Source of the DNA: Terriglobia bacterium
GTDB taxonomy: Bacteria; Acidobacteriota; Terriglobia; Bryobacterales; Bryobacteraceae
Assembly (NCBI GenBank): GCA_021325175.1
Contig: JAJPHS010000085.1
Coordinates: forward strand, 1-53,726
Direction of reading: 5' to 3'
Length of the DNA stretch: 53,726 bases
Every line of letters begins with the position of its first letter. Positions within the stretch are counted from its first letter, which is position 1. This document shows, piece by piece, positions 17,918-25,135 of this stretch. A model generated the notes under the pieces. It was not told the DNA's origin and searched no databases. It saw nothing but the letters and a program-made list of their open reading frames with translations. Made by a program: the position numbers and the translations under genes.

Positions 17918-18466
17918 ATGAACTATTACGGAGCTAAAGAACTTGCGGCAAGCTTTCGGACCGTCCGCAAAAACACGATTACGATTGCGGAAGAGATCGA
18001 CGAGAAGCATTACGTATTTCGCGCCACGCCGCAGACGCGCAGCATCGCCGAAACGCTGCTGCACATCACGCTGGCGCCGGGGATACAGGAGCATGTCCAG
18101 GGCAAGAAGCTGGCGACGCTTGAAGGCTTCAACTTCGCCGAACTTTTCCTGCCAATGCTGGAAACGGAGAAAAAGCCGCATACCAAGGCTCAGATTCTTG
18201 AAGGCCTGAAGGATCGGGGCGAGCGTTTCGCGCGCTTCCTGGAGGGTCTCACGGATGAGTTTTTGGGCGAGCGCGTCACCATGCCCTCCGGAATGACGCC
18301 GGCTTCGAAGACGCGATTCGAAATGCTGCTGGGCGTCAAGGAGCACGAGATGCATCATCGCGGCCAGTTAATGCTGCTGGAGCGAATGGTGGGAGTCGTT
18401 CCGCACCTGACGCGCCAGATGGAAGCTCGCATGGCCGAGATGATGAAGCAAAAGGCCGGCGCGTAG
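17918..18466 (+). CDS. DinB-fold metal-binding protein
   Basis: The 182-residue protein has the DinB four-helix-bundle pattern. The His triad that binds a metal is His49 (ETLLHITL), His143 and His147 (VKEHEMHHRGQL). Members of this superfamily include thiol-dependent transferases and many stress proteins of unknown activity. No signal peptide is present. The start codon lies 5 bp after the stop of the HupE-like gene, so the two are likely co-transcribed. A GC-rich hairpin at 18486-18514 lies just after it. Confidence 0.85.
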   Translation: MNYYGAKELAASFRTVRKNTITIAEEIDEKHYVFRATPQTRSIAETLLHITLAPGIQEHVQGKKLATLEGFNFAELFLPMLETEKKPHTKAQILEGLKDRGERFARFLEGLTDEFLGERVTMPSGMTPASKTRFEMLLGVKEHEMHHRGQLMLLERMVGVVPHLTRQMEARMAEMMKQKAGA

Positions 18467-18485
18467 CGGTTCGGCACGAGAAGAC

Positions 18486-18514
18486 CGCCGGGGCGGGATT
18501 CACCCGCCGCGGCG
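18486..18514. terminator. GC-rich hairpin between convergent genes
   Basis: A 12-bp stem with one mismatch (CGCCGGGGCGGG / CCCGCCGCGGCG) closes a 5-nt loop between the DinB-like and VWA genes. It has no T tract on either strand, so it may act as an atypical bidirectional terminator or as a barrier to convergent transcripts. Confidence 0.45.
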
Positions 18515-18527
18515 CTTCATCCTCAGA

Positions 18528-19427
18528 CTATCCTTGCGACGATAATGCCGGCAGGTAGTAACTCGTCCTCACCCGTACCTTGACTTTGCCCGCGCCAACC
18601 ACGGTTACGGAGATGGCGCGCTGCTGCGCGCCTTCGTTCAGGCGCACCGGACGATAGCCGATCATATAGCGGCTTCGAATATCGGCGGCGATCTGGCGGC
18701 AAGTGGCGGAGGTTTCCGAAACCTCCTTGGGAAAGAACGCCTGGCCTCCGCTGATTCGCGCCAGATTTTTCAGCAGCCCCGGATTTTGGTCCGCGTCATC
18801 GGGGTCGAAGATTCCGACAGCATAAATGGTCGCCGGAGATTCGCGCGCGGCGGCGATCACGTCCTGAAGGTTGTGGCGGCTCGCATTATCGCCTCCGTCG
18901 CTGATGATCACTAACGTCTTTCGCCCCTCGCGCGCGGATTTCAGATGCACCAGCGATTCATAGACGGCGTCATACAAAGCCGTCCTGCCTTCCATGCGGA
19001 TGTCCAGAAGGGCGGCTCGCAAAACCGGATAATCGCTGCTGAACGGGATATCCGGCGGGAGGCGAAAGTGCACGGCATCGTTGAAATCGACCACCGAAAT
19101 TTGATCCAGCGGATTGCTTTCGTGAACGAAAGCGAGACCGCCGCTCAATACTTCCGATCGCTTGGGGATCATGCTTTCGCTGCTATCGATGGCTAAAACC
19201 GCGGCGGCAGGCATATCTTCGCTCGAAAACTGCGTAATCGCTTGCAGCTTGCCGTTGTCGAAAACGCGAAACTGATCCTTGGTAAGACCGCGGATATTCT
19301 CGCCTTTTTGATTGCTCACGCCGACGTCCAGTAAAACCAGTTCCGAGTTCGTAGTGAACGTGTAGCCAGACTGGCCCTGCCCGGCAAGCAGGGCGGCCGA
19401 GGCGGCGATCGTGAGAATCAGACGCAT
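18528..19427 (-). CDS. Exported VWA-domain protein, acidobacterial VWFA-related type
   Basis: The 299-residue protein has a short signal peptide (MRLILTIAASAALLAG). An N-terminal strand region follows (LVLLDVGVSNQKGENIRGLTKDQFRVFDNG), which is typical of the acidobacterial VWFA-related family. The von Willebrand A domain has an intact metal-ion-dependent adhesion site: DSSES, the Thr of GRTALYDAV, and the Asp of IISDGGDN. Such proteins are numerous in Acidobacteriota and their ligands are unknown. The upstream space (19428-19674) holds no gene, and I see no convincing promoter boxes there. Confidence 0.88.
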   Translation of the reverse strand: MRLILTIAASAALLAGQGQSGYTFTTNSELVLLDVGVSNQKGENIRGLTKDQFRVFDNGKLQAITQFSSEDMPAAAVLAIDSSESMIPKRSEVLSGGLAFVHESNPLDQISVVDFNDAVHFRLPPDIPFSSDYPVLRAALLDIRMEGRTALYDAVYESLVHLKSAREGRKTLVIISDGGDNASRHNLQDVIAAARESPATIYAVGIFDPDDADQNPGLLKNLARISGGQAFFPKEVSETSATCRQIAADIRSRYMIGYRPVRLNEGAQQRAISVTVVGAGKVKVRVRTSYYLPALSSQG

Positions 19428-19674
19428 CAGCAGCTTGAGACGAACGAGGCGAAGCTATCGGAGCGCCTCGCCTCCTACAATTTAACGCGCCGAACCCGCA
19501 GATGGAAGGCGGCCGCCGCTCCAAGCGAGCTCAAGCAGTCCAATCCGTCCGATGAGCAAAGCATTGCTGGCAGTGTGCGGCAGCTCAGATGGCGCAAACC
19601 GCCGAGGCCGGGCCGGTCAGGCGAATTTCACGGCACACAGCTCCGTCAGCGAGATCGATTGCAAAACGCCCCGG

Positions 19675-20418
19675 CTACCTGGTCGCGGCCGGAACCACGA
19701 TCAAAGGCTGCGAGGTAGGTTGATCTGCTCCTGCCTCATTTTCAAGCGTCACGGCAAAGGCGCCGGTGTTGCCAACATCCAACTCTCCGGTGCGGAGGTG
19801 CATCGCCGTTCCGTCGGCGCGGGATTGGAAGGTCCCGGCAGGCACCGGTTTGCCGGTCTTTGGAATCACCCACATCTCATAGCGTTTCCCCACCGGGGCC
19901 GGCGGCAGATTGGAGGCGATCAACAGCACGCCTTGTTCGGGATTCCAAAACACTCTTCCCCGTGGCGGCTGTGGCTGCCCGTTTCCAAAGGCGGCATCCC
20001 GGGTAAAGGGATTGTTCAAAATCGCGAAGGCCTGGGTAAGGCGGAGAACTTCAGCCTGCTGCTGCCGCAGTTCGCTCCGCAGACGAGAGGAATCCGCGGC
20101 GTACTGCCAGTCGAGATAACCCAAATAAGCCGCGCCCGCCAGCGAAAGCGCCGCCGCCGCGGCCCATAACGCAGCCCATCGCATGGGGCGCTGCTCTACG
20201 CCTGCCGAAGCCAGAATACGGCGCCGCAAAGCTTCCGGAGGATCGTGTTGCGGAGCCGCGCCCCCGATTAACGCTGCCATCTCCATTGCTTCCTTTACGC
20301 CTCGCCTACAGGTCTTGCATCCGCGATTCAGATGATCCCGAATCTCGCTGCGCTCCGGCTCTTCCACCAGACCCAGCGCGAACAGTTCGTAATGGTCCTG
20401 AAGCTGCTCGCAGTTCAT
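19675..20418 (-). CDS. RskA-type anti-sigma factor
   Basis: The 247-residue membrane protein probably holds the adjacent ECF sigma factor inactive. The N-terminal zinc-type anti-sigma domain has His29, Cys34 and Cys37 (DHLNRGCKTCRRG). The His-to-Cys spacing is one residue longer than the classical HxxxCxxC. One transmembrane segment follows (about residues 80-100). A periplasmic domain after a short coiled stretch has the RskA signature region (RGRVFWNPEQGVLLIASNLP, KRYEMWVIPKTGKPVPAGTF). The ATG overlaps the sigma gene stop by 4 bp, which is the classical coupled sigma/anti-sigma arrangement. Confidence 0.9.
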   Translation of the reverse strand: MNCEQLQDHYELFALGLVEEPERSEIRDHLNRGCKTCRRGVKEAMEMAALIGGAAPQHDPPEALRRRILASAGVEQRPMRWAALWAAAAALSLAGAAYLGYLDWQYAADSSRLRSELRQQQAEVLRLTQAFAILNNPFTRDAAFGNGQPQPPRGRVFWNPEQGVLLIASNLPPAPVGKRYEMWVIPKTGKPVPAGTFQSRADGTAMHLRTGELDVGNTGAFAVTLENEAGADQPTSQPLIVVPAATR

Positions 20419-20963
20419 GAAACCACCACTTCCGCCCGCAGGCGCTTCAGCGCGCTGCGCGCCCAGGTCTTCACGGTCCCAAGCGGCTGCCCCATCCGCT
20501 CGGCAATCTCAGATTGCGAAAGACCTTCAAAGTAAGCCAGATCCAAAACTTCCCGTTGCTGTGGCGAAAGCTTTCCAATGGCCGCCTGGATGCGCCCGAT
20601 ATTCTCCGATCGTAAAAGTTCCGGCTCTATTTCCTGATAAATCGCAGGATTCTCTATATCCTCAAGATCGGGTCCGATCCGTTCACGCGCGGCGCTCGAT
20701 CGCAGATAATCTAGCGCATTGTGACGCGCTACGGTGAGCAGCCACGGACCAATCGATCCCTTTTGTGGATCTAAGCTCCAGGCACGCGTCCACGCCCGCA
20801 AAAATGTTTCCTGAACCAAATCTTCGGTAATGCCGGTATCGCGGACCACCCGCAAAATCAAAGAATAGACGATCCGCCCATAGCGGCGATAAAGTTCGTC
20901 GAGCGCCCTCGGATCACGATGCTGCAAACGGTCGATAAGTTCAGCGCCGCTTAGCGAAAGCAT
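20415..20963 (-). CDS. ECF (group 4) RNA polymerase sigma factor, SigK/RpoE-like
   Basis: The 182-residue sigma factor contains region 2 (LYRRYGRIVYSLILRVVRDT, EDLVQETFLRAWTRAWSLD) and region 4 (LSPQQREVLDLAYFEGLSQSEIAERMGQPLGTVKTWARSALKRL), with no regions 1 or 3. Its partner is the RskA-like anti-sigma encoded with a 4-bp overlap. A TATAAT box lies upstream at 21001-21006 (minus strand) without a convincing -35 element. The ATG at 20963 has no close Shine-Dalgarno sequence. The neighbouring Tat-exported ferritin-like gene, transcribed in the same direction upstream, is a candidate member of the regulon, because SigK/RskA-like pairs often sit beside a target gene. Confidence 0.92.
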   Translation of the reverse strand: MLSLSGAELIDRLQHRDPRALDELYRRYGRIVYSLILRVVRDTGITEDLVQETFLRAWTRAWSLDPQKGSIGPWLLTVARHNALDYLRSSAARERIGPDLEDIENPAIYQEIEPELLRSENIGRIQAAIGKLSPQQREVLDLAYFEGLSQSEIAERMGQPLGTVKTWARSALKRLRAEVVVS

Positions 20964-21045
20964 TTAGAAAAATAATCTTCCACTTATGAAAGATACCCGG
21001 ATTATACGATCCTTTTGACCGCGTTTGCGCGAAGATTCGATGCCA

Positions 21046-21909
21046 TCACTGCGGCGGCAGCCCGCCGGAGCAGGCAAGGGAAACGGATGCCTGATTGGCG
21101 AGAGCGGTGGCGAAAGAGTACGCAACCAGGCCCGAACCAGGCGCAAGAAAGGGTGTCAGCGCCGCAACGGCCGACGCCGGGCCGGTGTAGACCGCGCCCA
21201 GACCGTCATTTTGTTCGTAGCAAAAATTATTCGCCGGATTGGTGTTTGAGATGACCCGGCCCAGAACGCGGTGCTCGGCTTCGACGCCGAGAATGGACGC
21301 CGCCACTTCCCCGTAATATTGCATCTGGTCCGTGGTGTAGGCAAAATCCTGAAAATTGGTGTAACCGGCCACGCCCCCGCCTTTCAATAACGCGCTCATA
21401 TACGCGAAGGACCTCACCGCCAGCAGATACGCGCCGATGAAAGCGCTTTCGAGCGTGTCCAGCAGCGAGAGAAAAGCCGGCGCCGTGGCGAAGGCCGCCT
21501 TCGGCAGATAGAAGGTTTGCACCGGATCGTTTGCCGGCGCTGAAATGCCCAGCAGGGACCGCAGAAGATTCGCGTGCGCGATCTCTTCGGACAACGCGGC
21601 TTGAAGATAGTTCACATTGCCCGCATTTCCGGCCGCGGTTACGTTGGTGGCGCTGCCGCCGGGCCCGGCAAGACTGGGGTCCTGAATACAGGCGCCGATC
21701 AATCCGTTGTAATAAAATGTCGTCGCCAGATCTTCCGCAATCAGCGCGGCGGTGAAGATTTGCGTTGGCGTATCGAACTTGAATTGGCCAATCGGCGCCT
21801 GCGCGCGCAAAGGAGTTACGGTGGCGATTCCAGTTCCTGCGGCTGCTGCCCCGGCGATTCCGGCACAGCGCAGAAACGATCTGCGGTTTGCGATCTTATT
21901 CTGAAACAT
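21046..21909 (-). CDS. Tat-exported ferritin-like domain protein
   Basis: The 287-residue protein begins with a twin-arginine signal (NRRSFLRCAGIAGAAAAGTG, ending in RAQA), so it is exported folded, presumably with metal. The mature part is a ferritin-like helical bundle of the Ferritin_2 type: IFTAALIAEDLATTFYYNGL, ALSEEIAHANLLRSLLG, DTLESAFIGAYLLAV and ASILGVEAEHRVLGRVI. The Glu and ExxH residues in these helices (SEEIAH, EAEH) could bind a di-iron or other dimetal site. AGAGGAG precedes ATG 21909. The gene ends 82 bp before the ECF sigma factor start in the same direction. The enzymatic activity is unknown. Confidence 0.85.
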   Translation of the reverse strand: MFQNKIANRRSFLRCAGIAGAAAAGTGIATVTPLRAQAPIGQFKFDTPTQIFTAALIAEDLATTFYYNGLIGACIQDPSLAGPGGSATNVTAAGNAGNVNYLQAALSEEIAHANLLRSLLGISAPANDPVQTFYLPKAAFATAPAFLSLLDTLESAFIGAYLLAVRSFAYMSALLKGGGVAGYTNFQDFAYTTDQMQYYGEVAASILGVEAEHRVLGRVISNTNPANNFCYEQNDGLGAVYTGPASAVAALTPFLAPGSGLVAYSFATALANQASVSLACSGGLPPQ

Positions 21910-22056
21910 AGTCTCCTCTAAGACCTGCCCTAAATGGCGCAGCCTTGTCGGTGGAAGATACGGTTAAAAGCGGAATTTGGATTTAGGTTTCTTCAATGAA
22001 GGAATCTGACACCGCCGCCGCCGATTCCGCTACTGGTGTATTGTGGGTCAAGGCTT

Positions 22057-23319
22057 ATGCCGTTTCGGGCCGGCGACGTCATCGCGGATTACGAGATCCT
22101 TGAAGTGCTCGGGCAAGGCGGCATGGGCGCCGTCTATCGCGTGCGCAACCGCCTGACCGACCGGCAGGAAGCGATGAAGCAGGTCCTGCCGCACATGGCC
22201 GAAAATCCCGAAGCCGCGGATCGTTTTTTGCGCGAGATCCGGATTCAAGCGAGCCTTCATCACCCCAATATCGCGGCGCTGCACACGGCAATGCACGTTG
22301 AGCAGGGCATCTTCATGATCATGGAACTGGTCGACGGCCACAGCGTCGAGGCGATGCTGCGCGGCGGACCGCTGCCGCTCGATCAGGCAATCCGCATCGC
22401 CGACGATGTGCTGGGCGCGCTGATGTATGCCCACGGCCGCGGCGTCGTGCATCGCGATATCAAGCCGGCGAACATCCTGATCACCTCGCGCGGCATGCCG
22501 AAACTGACCGACTTCGGAATCGCTCGGGGAAGCGGCAAACAGACGATCACCCGCAGCGGCGTGACCCTCGGATCGGTTCATTACATGTCTCCGGAGCAGG
22601 TGATGTCGCAGCCGGCGGATGAGCGCAGCGATCTGTACTCGCTCGGCGTGACCTTGTACGAGATGCTTACCGGCGCGCGGCCGTTCGACGGGGAAAGCGA
22701 ATACACGATCATGAGCGCGCACGTGAGCCGGGCGCCTCGCGCGCCGAACGAGATGGTTCCCGCGATTCCGATGGAAATTTCGAATGTGATTTTGCGGGCT
22801 CTGGCCAAGGCTCCCCAGGATCGTTTTCAAACGGCGGCCGAATTTCAGGCGGCGCTGCGCGAAGCGCTGCTCGGCGGCGCCGCGAAAAGCGAATTGCCGC
22901 CGCTGCTCAGCCAGGACGAGATCGCGCGCGCAGAGGCGGCCCTGAGCGAGATCATGGGGCCGATCGCGAAAACCCTGGTCGGCAGGCAATCCGGCCAGCG
23001 CCTGCCGCTGGCGGAATTTTGCCGGCGTTTAGCGGATCAGATTCCGAACGAGATCGATCGCGCGCGATTCCTGCGCACCGCCGGAATGGGTTCGCCCGCT
23101 GCCGCGGCGCCGCCCACCGGAACCGGAAACAAAATCGACGAGGCGAAGATCGCCGCCGCGCGAAGGGCTTTGGCGGTTTATCTCGGTCCGATCGCCGCGG
23201 TGGTGGTTTCAAGAGCGGCGAAGGAAGCGCGATCGATGGACGACTTTCTCGCGGCCATGTCGCGGGAGATCGCCAACGAGCGGGACCGGCAGGCGTTTTT
23301 GAAGTCGTGCCCCCGCTGA
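22057..23319 (+). CDS. Ser/Thr protein kinase with two C-terminal helical repeats
   Basis: The 420-residue protein has a complete Hanks-type kinase domain (about residues 10-270). It includes the Gly loop GQGGMGAVY, the Lys of AMKQVL, the catalytic loop VHRDIKPANIL, DFG (LTDFGIARG) and the APE-equivalent YMSPEQ. No transmembrane segment is present. The C-terminus holds two copies of a motif of about 55 residues (about 286-345 and 361-420) sharing a GPIA core, a conserved Arg, Leu/Phe helices and an xRxxFLxx ending. This unit recurs in bacterial kinases and cyclases, and I believe it is catalogued as a DUF. I prefer ATG 22057 (AAGG upstream) over a GTG 7 codons earlier. The gene converges on the leftward T6SS operon with stop codons abutting. 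Confidence 0.9.
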   Translation: MPFRAGDVIADYEILEVLGQGGMGAVYRVRNRLTDRQEAMKQVLPHMAENPEAADRFLREIRIQASLHHPNIAALHTAMHVEQGIFMIMELVDGHSVEAMLRGGPLPLDQAIRIADDVLGALMYAHGRGVVHRDIKPANILITSRGMPKLTDFGIARGSGKQTITRSGVTLGSVHYMSPEQVMSQPADERSDLYSLGVTLYEMLTGARPFDGESEYTIMSAHVSRAPRAPNEMVPAIPMEISNVILRALAKAPQDRFQTAAEFQAALREALLGGAAKSELPPLLSQDEIARAEAALSEIMGPIAKTLVGRQSGQRLPLAEFCRRLADQIPNEIDRARFLRTAGMGSPAAAAPPTGTGNKIDEAKIAAARRALAVYLGPIAAVVVSRAAKEARSMDDFLAAMSREIANERDRQAFLKSCPR

Positions 23320-24198
23320 TTACGGATCGCCGAGCATCTTCATCGCCGCCACCAGACTGCGCCGCATGCGGTTAAACGATTCCGCCAGATCCGCCACTTC
23401 GTCCTTGCCGGTCACCGGCAACTCCGGCGTGTCCAGATCCCCCAGGCTGATGCGATTCGCCATTTGCGAAAGCCGCGCCGCCGGACGCGCAATCAGCGTG
23501 TACAAGGCGACATTCAGAACAACCAGGCTGAGCGCGAACACGATCATCAGCGACGCGAGCAGCGAGCGAAAGTGCGTCTCGGCCAGCTTGAACGGCACCG
23601 ACATCGGCACCGAGATAATCTGCGCGCCCACCACCTCGCCCTGCTTCCAGCCAAAGCCGTTATCGGAGCCATACACGGCGACCAACGCTTGCGGGGCGGC
23701 GGAGGCCAGCCCGTGGCACTCCAGGCAAGCCGCGTCGGCGCGGATCGGCTGCGCCAGATAAAGCGAGGGACCGGTGGCCGCCTGCCGCTCTCCGCTGAGC
23801 AGCGTCAGGCCCGGCGATCTGCGGAATGCGTTGATCACGTCGGCTTCCCAATCGACGGCGCGATCGCGCGGGTTGCTGGGGTTAAGCGCGGCTTCCTTGT
23901 AATCGTAATCGGGAAACGCGCGGCGCAAGTATCTAAAATTTTCGGTAGCCGCGAAGGCGGGAACGGTTTGCGGCAGAAAAACGTTTTCCCGCTTTTCGAC
24001 AGGCAGAAGCAGCGCTTTCAACTGGAGATTGGTGTAATCGCGCACGGAACGCGCGGCCTCCATCATCAGATGCGCCTGGTTGAGCACCTCCGCGCGCGCG
24101 CCGTCCTGAAGCAGCCGGTAAGAAGACCAGCAGATGATCGCCGCGCCGGCGCCGAACACCGCCGCGAAGATGGCGCTGAACTTGAGCAATAACCGCAT
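23320..24198 (-). CDS. Membrane sensor with Tll0287-like (DUF3365) haem domain and HAMP
   Basis: The 292-residue protein has a transmembrane segment (about residues 6-27), then an extracytoplasmic domain of about 185 residues with the Tll0287-like pattern. This includes VINAFRRSPG and a c-type haem motif, CLECH (Cys158, Cys161, His162). A second transmembrane segment (about 213-237) and a HAMP domain (about 238-285, LSQMANRISLGDLDTPELPV, DEVADLAESFNRMRRSL) follow, and the protein then stops. No kinase, methyl-accepting or cyclase output domain is attached, so a signal would have to pass to a partner protein. It lies 16 bp downstream of the tail-anchored kinase gene at the end of the leftward T6SS operon, which makes that kinase the obvious candidate partner (inference). 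Confidence 0.85.
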   Translation of the reverse strand: MRLLLKFSAIFAAVFGAGAAIICWSSYRLLQDGARAEVLNQAHLMMEAARSVRDYTNLQLKALLLPVEKRENVFLPQTVPAFAATENFRYLRRAFPDYDYKEAALNPSNPRDRAVDWEADVINAFRRSPGLTLLSGERQAATGPSLYLAQPIRADAACLECHGLASAAPQALVAVYGSDNGFGWKQGEVVGAQIISVPMSVPFKLAETHFRSLLASLMIVFALSLVVLNVALYTLIARPAARLSQMANRISLGDLDTPELPVTGKDEVADLAESFNRMRRSLVAAMKMLGDP

Positions 24199-24214
24199 GG
24201 TTAGAAAAAACTCC

Positions 24215-25135
24215 CTACTTCAGGCGAATCAGCAGCAGGATCGCCGCAATCACCGCCGCGGCCGCAACGCCGATCGCGATCCACAGGCGTGTTTTCTTTC
24301 CGGAGCCCGCCGGTAAAATCGCGGCGCTCAGATCCTCGGCAAAAGCCGAGCAGGTGGGATAGCGCTCCTCCCGCTTTTTGGCGAGCGCTCGCGCAAACAC
24401 CGCGTCCACTTCGGCCGGCAAATTTTTCCGCAGCGAGCTGAGCGGGGCCGGCTGCTCATCGGCGATCTGATACAGGATCGCCGCCAGTGACTCTGCCGCG
24501 AACGGACGTCTTCCGGCGAGCAACTCATAGGCGATCACCGCCAGCGAAAACTGATCGCTGCGGCCATCCACCCCAACACCCCGGATCTGCTCCGGCGACA
24601 TATAGTGCGGCGATCCGACCGCCGTGCCCACGGTCGTCAGCTCCGCGCGCTCGCCGTGGAGAATCTTCACCGCGCCGAAATCCATCACCTTCAGCCCGCC
24701 GTCTTCGGTGAGCATCAGATTGGCCGGCTTTACGTCGCGATGCACGATGCTAGACTGGTGCGCGAAATCGAGGGCGCTGGCCGCGGCGGAGATAATTCGC
24801 GCGACGTCCCGCACCGAAAATTTTTCGTGTTTATCCAGAGCCTCCTGGACAGAGCGTCCGCGGACAAATTCCATCACCAGGTAAACCTCGCCCTGGTCCT
24901 CGCGAAGGCTGTGGACGCGCACGATATTCGGGTGCCGGAGCATGGCGGTGGATTCGGCTTCGCGCCGCAGCCGCTCCATCATGGTGCTGTCGCGTACCGG
25001 GTCCAGCCCGCCCTTGGGCAGCGTTTTGAGCGCCACTTCCTCGCCGCTTGCCGGATCGACGGCGCGATAGACGATGCCGCCCGAGCCGCGGCCCAGTTCG
25101 GCCTTGATCTGGTAGGGACCCAGCTTTTCGATCAC
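24215..25135 (-). CDS. Tail-anchored Ser/Thr protein kinase in the T6SS operon
   Basis: The 306-residue protein is a full Hanks-type kinase (about residues 8-265): Gly loop GRGSGGIVY, Lys of VALKTL, catalytic loop IVHRDVKPANLML, DFG (VMDFGAVKI) and YMSPEQ. A C-terminal membrane anchor (about 282-304, LWIAIGVAAAAVIAAILLLI) ends in RLK with no extracytoplasmic domain, so the whole enzyme faces the cytoplasm. It abuts the tssM stop codon with no gap and precedes the haem/HAMP sensor gene. Kinase/phosphatase control of T6SS assembly is known for PpkA/PppA systems; a similar role here is inferred. Confidence 0.92.
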   Translation of the reverse strand: MIEKLGPYQIKAELGRGSGGIVYRAVDPASGEEVALKTLPKGGLDPVRDSTMMERLRREAESTAMLRHPNIVRVHSLREDQGEVYLVMEFVRGRSVQEALDKHEKFSVRDVARIISAAASALDFAHQSSIVHRDVKPANLMLTEDGGLKVMDFGAVKILHGERAELTTVGTAVGSPHYMSPEQIRGVGVDGRSDQFSLAVIAYELLAGRRPFAAESLAAILYQIADEQPAPLSSLRKNLPAEVDAVFARALAKKREERYPTCSAFAEDLSAAILPAGSGKKTRLWIAIGVAAAAVIAAILLLIRLK

